Assembly (NCBI GenBank): GCA_035532475.1
Contig: DATKQY010000064.1
Location: 7,905 to 71,904 of the forward strand
Origin: DATKQY01 sp035532475
Lineage (GTDB): Bacteria > Actinomycetota > Acidimicrobiia > Acidimicrobiales > Bog-793
Length of the DNA: 64,000 nt
Direction of reading: 5' to 3'
Each line of letters starts with the position of its first letter. The first letter of the stretch is position 1. Under the pieces are notes generated by a model, which was not told the DNA's origin, did not search any database, and saw only the letters and a list, made by a program, of their open reading frames with translations. Made by a program: the position numbers and the translations under genes. This document shows, one piece after another, positions 58,407 through 64,000 of the stretch.

Positions 58407-59906
58407 ATGGCGGCGGCCACAGACACGCTCCCGGCGAGCGACGAGGTGTTCCACATTGAACGGCACGGGATCGACTACGTGTCCGAGCAGGAGCGCTGGG
58501 CGCGCCCGCGCGACCTGTTCGGCATGTGGGCCGGTGCGAGCTTCCAGGTCGAGTACTTCGTCTACGGCGTGATCCTGATGGCCTTCTTCGGCCTCAGCTT
58601 CGCGCAGGCGATCGTCCTCATCGTGGTCGGGAACCTCTCCTACCTGCTGCTCGGGCTGGCGAGCCTGCAGGGCCCGGACGCCGGGACGACGGCGATGATG
58701 GTCACACGCGCGAGCTACGGGCCGAGCGGCGCCCGGCTGATCGCGCTCTTCAACTGGCTCACGCAGGTCGGGTTCGAGACCGAAGGGCTGATCCTCGTCG
58801 TCTACGCCGCCGAGATCCTGGCGCTGAAGGCCGGCTTCTTGCCGGGAACGCCCGCGAAGGTCGTCTTCATCGTTGCCGCCGTCGCCGTGCAGCTCCTCCT
58901 GCCGCTCCTCGGCCACGCGACGATCCTGAAGACGCTCCGTGCGCTCGCGCTGCCCTTCATCATCCTGTTCGCCGTCCTCGCCGGCCTGACGCTCGGCAAG
59001 GTCGACGTCCACGTGACCGCCCACGGCACCGGTTGGCAGGGCCTGCTGGTCGGTCTCGCCTTCACCATCGCGCTGAGCGGTCTCGGCTGGACCGAGAACG
59101 GCAACGACTACTCGCGCTACCTGCCGCGGAGCTCAAGCAAGTCCGCAATCGTCGGCTGGGTCTTCCTCGGCACGGCGATCCCACAGATGCTCATCATGGG
59201 GCTCGGCGCCGCGGTCGGCACCTACGCCTCGGCGATCGCGACCGACGCGAACCCGTTCGCGGCCTTCGAGTCCTCCCACGTCGTCGCCACCGGCTTCGTC
59301 GTCCCCTTCCTCGTCGTCTCGATCCTCCAGCTGTTCGCGATCAACAGCCTCGACCTCTACTCCTCGGGGGTGACGCTGCAGGCGCTCGGTCTGAAGGTGC
59401 GCCGCTGGCACGCCGTCGTCATCGACACGGTGATCGCGCTCGGTCTGACGATCTACGCCGTGTTCTCCTCCTCGTTCCACACGCTGCTCACCGACTTCGC
59501 CGACTGCGTCATCTGCTGGATCGCACCGTGGTTCGGCATCTTCATCGTCGATTGGGTGCTGCGCCGCTACCGCTACGTCCCGGGCGACCTCCTCCGCTCC
59601 GACCGGGCGGGCCTCTACTGGCGACGGGGCGGCGTGCACTGGCCCGCGATCGCCGCACAGGCCGCCGGGACCGTCGCCTCGGTGCTCGCGCTCTCCCAGA
59701 CCTTCTTCACCGGGGCGATCTCCCGTGCCCTCGGCGGAGGCTCCGCGGTGAAGCCGGACCTGAGCGTGTTCACCGGCATGATCCTGGCCGCCCTCGTCTA
59801 CGTCGTGCTCGCCGGACGCTCGGTCCGGAGCGAGGCCGACGCGCAGCTCCGGGTGCTGGAGCCGGTGGCCGGCCAGCAGCGCCCCTCGGCCGAGGTCGCT
59901 CTCTAG
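58407..59906 (+). CDS. NCS1-family nucleobase/allantoin-type permease
   Basis: 499 residues, about 12 transmembrane segments. GMWAGASFQVEYFVYGVIL (helix 1), the LQGPDAGTTAMMVTRASYGPSGARL loop, the LGWTENGNDYSRYLPR segment and LNSLDLYSSGVTLQALGLKV resemble NCS1 cytosine/purine/allantoin permeases. SD AGGGGAGG lies just before the ATG. Next to a solitary Rieske-type domain gene, which hints at uptake of an N-heterocycle, but no catabolic genes are visible. The C-terminus is polar. Confidence 0.85.
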   Translation: MAAATDTLPASDEVFHIERHGIDYVSEQERWARPRDLFGMWAGASFQVEYFVYGVILMAFFGLSFAQAIVLIVVGNLSYLLLGLASLQGPDAGTTAMMVTRASYGPSGARLIALFNWLTQVGFETEGLILVVYAAEILALKAGFLPGTPAKVVFIVAAVAVQLLLPLLGHATILKTLRALALPFIILFAVLAGLTLGKVDVHVTAHGTGWQGLLVGLAFTIALSGLGWTENGNDYSRYLPRSSSKSAIVGWVFLGTAIPQMLIMGLGAAVGTYASAIATDANPFAAFESSHVVATGFVVPFLVVSILQLFAINSLDLYSSGVTLQALGLKVRRWHAVVIDTVIALGLTIYAVFSSSFHTLLTDFADCVICWIAPWFGIFIVDWVLRRYRYVPGDLLRSDRAGLYWRRGGVHWPAIAAQAAGTVASVLALSQTFFTGAISRALGGGSAVKPDLSVFTGMILAALVYVVLAGRSVRSEADAQLRVLEPVAGQQRPSAEVAL

Positions 59907-59945
59907 GCACCGCGGCGAGGACCCCACCGCCGCCACGGGGCTCGT

Positions 59946-59985
59946 GCCCGGCCACCGTCTGCCGCGTGCTTGACGGTGGCCGGGC
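59946..59985 (+). terminator. Strong hairpin after the NCS1 permease gene
   Basis: GCCCGGCCACCGTC (59946-59959) pairs perfectly over 14 bp with GACGGTGGCCGGGC (59972-59985) around a 12-nt loop, 39 nt after the stop codon at 59906. It is a strong, T-tract-free hairpin, terminator-like for a GC-rich genome. Termination itself is inferred. Confidence 0.5.
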
Positions 59986-60030
59986 GCGGGCACCCGTGGC
60001 GGCGGCGCGCCACCGGGATACCGTCCAATC

Positions 60031-60240
60031 GTGCCACAAGCGCGCGCCGGGTATGTCTTTACCAGCATCCGCCAATATCGAACGCTGCGCGGGGGCTCTG
60101 CCAATCCGCATGTCGTGCCAGCGTGGGTGCCTCATGCAGTCCGGATCGACACGATTTCTTTCACAAAATGTCGGTGCTCGGAATTCAGCTATGTGCTGGC
60201 GACGCCGCGCCGCGCCGCGGAGCGCGCGCTGATGCCCTGA
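60031..60240 (+). CDS. Possible small protein in the AT-richer patch
   Basis: 69 codons from GTG 60031 to TGA. TACCGT ends 6 nt before the GTG, the same leaderless geometry as several real genes here. The protein has no recognisable domain: Arg/Ser/Val-rich, with an ISFTKCRCSEF stretch. Codon use is unlike the neighbours (TTT, TCT, ACA, CAA codons). Could be a small acquired gene, a relic, or chance. Confidence 0.25.
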   Translation: MPQARAGYVFTSIRQYRTLRGGSANPHVVPAWVPHAVRIDTISFTKCRCSEFSYVLATPRRAAERALMP

Positions 60241-60273
60241 TGGCGGCAACCGCCAGATCCGGCCCAGCTATCG

Positions 60274-61053
60274 ATGCTGGTGACGGGCCCGTACCCGCCT
60301 CGGGCTCCGCCCACCGGGCAGCTGGACCGCTCCCGGCGGGGCATGTGGCATGCTCGTGGCTTGAACCCGGAACGACACCAGAATGTCAGCCGGCCCGAGG
60401 ATCGTTCCCGGCTGTCCTCCTTCCTGCACCGCGCGACCCGCGGCCTCGTCTACTTGTCGTCGCGCCGCCGGGCGCGCGCGGTGGTGCGCGATCGCGCCAT
60501 TCCGCCCGGCGACTCCGGCGCGCACCTCACCTGTGTCGTCGGCCTCCCCGCCGCGGTGGCGCTCGAGCTCTTCTCCTCGGTCGCCCCCCTCCGCGAGTGC
60601 GACCCCCGCCAGCACCACTACCCTGCGGCCTCCATGCACTTCACCGTGCTCAACCTCGACGGGTGCCCGCAGGAGCGGGCGGAGCGCGCCGTCGGCGCGG
60701 CGGTCGCGGCGACGGGCCCGCTGCGGGCACGGGTCGCGCGGTTCGGCGTCGGCCCGGAGACCGTCTACGCCGAGCTCGACGTCGGTCCGGAGCTGCGCCG
60801 TCTCCGGGGGCGGATCGCACGCGCCTCCCATCGCCGGATCGGGCGACCGAAGGACCGCCTCCTCGGCGGCCTGGCGGTCGTCAACGTCGTCCGGTTCACC
60901 GCGCCGGTCGAGCCGGCGCTCGTCCCCGCCGTCGCGGGCCTCGGCGCGCTGAGCCTCGAGTTCGACGTGCCGGCGGTCGACCTCGTGCTCACCGACCGCG
61001 TGATGAGCGCCGAGAGCACTACGCTGCTCGGCCGCTTCCCCCTCGGCGGCTAG
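60274..61053 (+). CDS. 2H-phosphoesterase-like protein
   Basis: Up to 259 residues; the start is uncertain (ATG 60274, GTG 60280 or ATG 60343) because the first 70 residues are Arg/Pro-rich without a signal. The core from about residue 80 resembles the LigT/2'-5' RNA ligase-like fold: ECDPRQHHYPAASMHFTVLNLDG contains the first His-x-Thr motif (HFT), and GVGPETVYAELDVG, RRLRGRIARA and the VVNVVRFTAP strand fit the second half. The second motif reads RFT instead of HxT, so activity is doubtful. Codon use is as in the neighbours. Confidence 0.55.
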   Translation: MLVTGPYPPRAPPTGQLDRSRRGMWHARGLNPERHQNVSRPEDRSRLSSFLHRATRGLVYLSSRRRARAVVRDRAIPPGDSGAHLTCVVGLPAAVALELFSSVAPLRECDPRQHHYPAASMHFTVLNLDGCPQERAERAVGAAVAATGPLRARVARFGVGPETVYAELDVGPELRRLRGRIARASHRRIGRPKDRLLGGLAVVNVVRFTAPVEPALVPAVAGLGALSLEFDVPAVDLVLTDRVMSAESTTLLGRFPLGG

Positions 61054-61093
61054 GCGGCCGGTCGCCAGCGGCGCCGCCGCTCGGGAGCTGCCG

Positions 61094-63805
61094 TCAGGAG
61101 CCGGCGGCGAGCGAGATCGGGCCGGCCTGCGCGTCGGATTCGACCGCCCGCTCGAGCAGCAGCGTCAGCTCGCTCGCAGGCATCGGCCGGCCCAGGTGGT
61201 AGCCCTGGATCACCGGGCAGCCCATCGCCTCGAGGCGGAGCAGCTGGTCCTCGGTCTCGACGCCCTCGGCGACCGCGGTCATCCCGATGGTGCGGGTGAG
61301 GTCGACCACCGCCGCCACGATCGCGGCGTCGACGGGGCTCACGTCGAGGTCCTGGACGAACGTGCGGTCGAGCTTCACGACGTCGACCGGGAAGCGCTTC
61401 AGGTAGTTCAGCGAGGAGTAGCCGGTTCCGAAGTCGTCGATCGCGAGCTGCACGCCGAGTGACTTCAGGTCCGTGAGCGTCGTGATCGAGCGCCCGATGT
61501 CCTGGAGGGCGAGGCTCTCGGTGATCTCCAGGCAGAGATAGCCCGGGTCGAGCCCGCTGTCGAGGAGGGCGCTGCGGATCTCCTCGACGAGATCGTCTGA
61601 CTGGAACTGCCGAGCCGAGAGGTTCACGGAGATGCTGAACGGCAGGTCGAGGGTGTCCTGCCAGCTCTTCGCCTGGCCGCAGGCCTCCTCCAGCATGAAG
61701 CGACCGAGCGGCAAGATCAGGCCCGTCTCCTCGGCGAGGCCGATGAACTGGCTCGGCTGGAGCATCCCACGGTCGGCGTGCTCCCAGCGCACGAGGGCCT
61801 CCGCCCCGACGATCCGGCGGCTGGCGGTGGCGAACAGGGGCTGGTAGTAGACGGTGAGCTCGTGGCGGTCGAGCGCTTGGCGGAGGCCGACCTCGAGGTC
61901 GACCCACTCCGCCGAGCGAGAGCTCATCGCCGTCGCGTCGAAGATCTCGTAGCGGCCGGCGCCCCGGTGCTTCGCCTGGTACATCGCCACGTCCGCGTCG
62001 TGGAGAACGTCGTCGGGCGAGACCCCCGCGGTCGCGAGCGCGACCCCGACGCTGATGCTGGTCATGACGGTGCGGCCGCCTTCGAGTGTCACAGGGACGC
62101 GGACGAGGTCGATCATCCGGTTGGCGACCGCCGCCGCGGCTTCGATGTCCCCGATGTCCTCCACGAGGAGGGTGAACTCGTCGCCTCCGAAGCGGGCCAA
62201 GGTGTCGTCCTCGCGCGCGAGGCCGCGGAGCCGCTCGGCGATCGCCACGAGGAGTTGGTCGCCCGCCTGGTGACCGAGGCTGTCGTTCGCCACCTTGAAG
62301 CGGTCGACGTCGGCGAAGAGCACCGCGTGGACCTCGCCGCTGCGACTCGCCCGGCTGAGCGCGTGCTGCAGCCGGTCCAGGAAGACCCGCCGGTTCGGCA
62401 GTCCCGTGAGCGCGTCGTGGAAGGCGTGGTAGGCGAGCTGCTCCTCGAACGCGATCCGCTCGGAGATGTCCCGGAAAGCGATGACCGCGCCCTCGACGCC
62501 CTCGTCGGAGCGGATGGGCGAGCACGTGTACTCGACGGGGAACTGCTCACCGTTGCGCCGCGAGAAGGTGGCCCGCTCGCTCTGGATCGTCGAGTCCGAC
62601 CGCATCGCGCGAAGCGCCGGCATGGCGAGGAACGACAGCTCGGCGACCGGCGAGCGGTCCTCGTCGCTGCGGACCTCGTGTTCCAGCCAGCCGAGGAGCT
62701 CCTCGGCCGCCGGGTTGAGGAAGGTGACGTGACCGAGCGTGTCGAAGGCGCAGACGCCTTCGCCGAGGCTCGAGGTGATCGCCACGAGGCGCTCCTGCTC
62801 GCGCCGGCGTTCCTCGTAGAGGGCGGAATTCTCGAGAGCGCCCGACCCGACCGCGGCGAGTGCGTCCAGCAGCGCACGGTCGGCGCCGTCGAACGGCTCG
62901 GCCCGGCTCCGTCCGCTGACGACGAGCCAGTGGTCCGCGATCCTCCCCGTCATGCGTGCGGCGATGGCGTCCTCGGGGGGCTCCTCGGTCACCACCGCCG
63001 TCTCGGGCGAGCGCAGGAGCTCGGACGCGCTCCGCTGCAACGCGGCCGCCACCTCCCCATCGCCCATCGTGCGGTGGACGTCGAGCGTCGCATTGAAGAG
63101 GCCGAGGAGCCGGGACCGGTCCTGGCGAGCCCGGAAGTGGCCGGCGACCGTCTCCCGAAATGCCCAGAAGGGCAAAGCGATCAATACGGCAGCCATCGGG
63201 TAGGCGGAGACCGCCAGCGCTCCTACCAGGCCGAGCGAGATCGACGCCGCCTGGAGCAGCGAGCGGATCTTCAAGCCGTCGAGCAGGTTGTGCCGCACGG
63301 TCCCAGCGCCCGTGGCGGCCATCACCGCAGCTAGCGCCGTGTAGTTGACGTAGATGTAGACGATCGTCCCGAGCACGCCCGCGCCGAGCTCGGGGAGCGT
63401 CAGATGTCTCCCCGGAGGCGCGATCGCGTGGATGACCGCCAGCCCGGCGCACGCGGCGAGCAGGGTCCCGGCGAGGTTGAACAGCGCCTTTACGGGCTGC
63501 AGCCGGCGGAGCACCCCGGCCAGCGCCGTCGCCACGAAGAACGCGATGACCACGCCTTCGGGAGGCAGCACCAGGGCCAGTACCAGGAAGAGACCGTCGT
63601 CGAAGTGGTGCGTCTCGGAGGTGGTCTCGCGATAGAGGAGCATCGGCCACAGCCAGCTGGCCAGGACCAGGGCAGTCAGCACCGACAGGACCCAGACCGA
63701 GCCCGCGCCAAACTTGCCGAACCGGACGATGGTCAGCGCCACGCTCGCAGCGCTGCCGGCCACGGTTCCGGTCACGACCACCTTGGCCCGACGCGGGAGA
63801 AGCAT
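61094..63805 (-). CDS. Membrane GGDEF-EAL protein (cyclic-di-GMP synthesis and breakdown)
   Basis: 903 residues. N-terminal membrane region with about 6-7 helices (residues 8-225), a GAF-like segment (about 235-345), a PAS domain (about 350-465, ending AFRDISERI), a GGDEF domain with intact RFGGDEF motif near residue 540, and an EAL domain with EALVRW near 669, NLSARQF, ESLALQ and DDFGTGYSSLNYL. Both active sites look intact, so it may synthesise and hydrolyse c-di-GMP. The signal sensed is unknown. ATG 63805 has GAGGA upstream. It lies downstream of the WNSAG-repeat gene on the same strand. Confidence 0.9.
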   Translation of the reverse strand: MLLPRRAKVVVTGTVAGSAASVALTIVRFGKFGAGSVWVLSVLTALVLASWLWPMLLYRETTSETHHFDDGLFLVLALVLPPEGVVIAFFVATALAGVLRRLQPVKALFNLAGTLLAACAGLAVIHAIAPPGRHLTLPELGAGVLGTIVYIYVNYTALAAVMAATGAGTVRHNLLDGLKIRSLLQAASISLGLVGALAVSAYPMAAVLIALPFWAFRETVAGHFRARQDRSRLLGLFNATLDVHRTMGDGEVAAALQRSASELLRSPETAVVTEEPPEDAIAARMTGRIADHWLVVSGRSRAEPFDGADRALLDALAAVGSGALENSALYEERRREQERLVAITSSLGEGVCAFDTLGHVTFLNPAAEELLGWLEHEVRSDEDRSPVAELSFLAMPALRAMRSDSTIQSERATFSRRNGEQFPVEYTCSPIRSDEGVEGAVIAFRDISERIAFEEQLAYHAFHDALTGLPNRRVFLDRLQHALSRASRSGEVHAVLFADVDRFKVANDSLGHQAGDQLLVAIAERLRGLAREDDTLARFGGDEFTLLVEDIGDIEAAAAVANRMIDLVRVPVTLEGGRTVMTSISVGVALATAGVSPDDVLHDADVAMYQAKHRGAGRYEIFDATAMSSRSAEWVDLEVGLRQALDRHELTVYYQPLFATASRRIVGAEALVRWEHADRGMLQPSQFIGLAEETGLILPLGRFMLEEACGQAKSWQDTLDLPFSISVNLSARQFQSDDLVEEIRSALLDSGLDPGYLCLEITESLALQDIGRSITTLTDLKSLGVQLAIDDFGTGYSSLNYLKRFPVDVVKLDRTFVQDLDVSPVDAAIVAAVVDLTRTIGMTAVAEGVETEDQLLRLEAMGCPVIQGYHLGRPMPASELTLLLERAVESDAQAGPISLAAGS

Positions 63806-63878
63806 GAGTCCTCTAACGGCCGGATGACCTCAGGGGTTGTGGGTCTGAGGGGTCAGTGGACGGGCCGTGCCCGCAATG

Positions 63879-64000
63879 CTAGTTCCAGCCCGCCGAGTTC
63901 CAGCCCGCCGAGTTCCACCCCGCCGAGTTCCACCCGGCGCTGTTCCAGCCCGCCGAGTTCCACCCGGCGCTGTTCCAGCCCGCCGAGTTCCACCCGGCGC
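63879..64000 (-). CDS. C-terminal end of a WNSAG-repeat protein (start outside the window)
   Basis: On the minus strand the visible 40 codons read as repeated Trp-Asn-Ser-Ala-Gly pentapeptides, ending WN followed by TAG at 63881-63879. The rest lies beyond base 64000. Tails of WNS-type repeats are known at the end of some secreted subtilisin-like (S8) proteases of actinobacteria; this is only a pointer, since no catalytic domain is visible. Its stop is 73 nt before the GGDEF-EAL ATG. Confidence 0.7.
   Translation of the reverse strand, partial: AGWNSAGWNSAGWNSAGWNSAGWNSAGWNSAGWNSAGWN
63882..64000 (-). repeat. 15-bp tandem repeat encoding WNSAG units
   Basis: Seven complete 15-bp units and one of 14 nt, of two main plus-strand types (gttccagcccgccga and gttccacccggcgct) and one mixed type. 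Period is strictly 15 without spacers, so it is a coding repeat, not CRISPR. The array continues past the window edge. Confidence 0.92.

Larger units (their letters stand above)
59907..60273. other. 367-nt gap with hairpin and an AT-richer patch
   Basis: The first 80 nt hold the 14-bp hairpin. From about 60020 to 60195 base composition shifts to clearly more A+T (acgatttctttcacaaaatg, gccaatatcg), unlike any neighbouring stretch. The only open reading frame with a plausible signal is at 60031-60240, listed separately. No RNA fold or transposon ends were recognised. Confidence 0.5.

Noticed and set aside
63882..64000. CRISPR-like array at the right end
   Set aside because: Units are 15 bp with no spacers and stay in one coding frame (WNSAG).

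Overview
The window is 64 kb of very GC-rich, densely coded DNA (roughly 70-75 % G+C by eye) that reads as chromosome of an actinobacterium. The support is a WhiB protein, a GlnR-type regulator, a MarP-like CvpA/serine protease, two ArsA-like ATPases next to the WhiB gene, paired TrkA-N (CeoB/CeoC-like) proteins beside an APC permease, an F420/Ddn-family protein, topA-tmk-holB with a Lys/Ala TopA tail, and many genes with a TANNNT box only 6-8 nt before the start codon, as in leaderless actinobacterial mRNAs. A deep-branching class such as Acidimicrobiia is a reasonable guess that I cannot prove from this window. No rRNA, prophage, insertion sequence or CRISPR array was seen.

Region by region. 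1-4.2 kb: NAD-linked formate dehydrogenase genes (gamma, beta, alpha; alpha runs off the left edge) and fdhD. 4.3-9.9 kb: secreted GH16 glucanase, then a GH15 alpha-glucosidase / glucose 1-dehydrogenase / metallo-beta-lactamase (MBL) operon. 10-12.7 kb: marP-like protease, pyrE, OmpR-type regulator. 12.9-17.7 kb: ArsB-like permease, VIT1-like transporter, SixA-like phosphatase, MBL-rhodanese fusion, S51 peptidase. 17.7-21.5 kb: two cyclophilins, then aspartokinase and asd. 21.7-31.6 kb: cell-envelope and secreted proteins (CHAP, DUF5666-like, L,D-transpeptidase, large membrane protein), a dienelactone hydrolase and an MFS exporter. 31.7-39.4 kb: Ddn-like protein, tRNA-Pro(CGG), CBS protein, CheY-like regulator, ArsA pair, WhiB, MBL protein, Mrp, A-type Fe-S carrier and RidA. 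39.4-45.3 kb: beta-propeller lipoprotein, glnR-like, glnA, nadE. 45.5-50.2 kb: group 2 sigma factor, fluoride riboswitch with two fluC genes, HAD phosphatase, two TrkA-like proteins. 50.3-57.6 kb: APC permease fused to an OB-fold-like domain, topA, tmk, holB. 57.7-64 kb: a solitary Rieske-oxygenase C-terminal domain protein, NCS1 permease, an AT-richer patch, a 2H-phosphoesterase-like gene, a GGDEF-EAL protein and the C-terminal tail of a WNSAG-repeat protein.

Functional links: glnA/glnR/nadE join nitrogen status to glutamine-dependent NAD synthesis; mrp, the A-type carrier and whiB are Fe-S genes in one neighbourhood; the two TrkA-N genes and the permease look like a potassium module; the riboswitch-fluC block is a self-contained fluoride-resistance cassette. 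The least ordinary items are the permease/OB fusion, the tRNA-Pro that supplies the stop codon of the CBS gene, the GH15-GDH-MBL operon, the stand-alone Rieske C-terminal domain, the WNSAG tail and the AT-richer patch near 60.1 kb.
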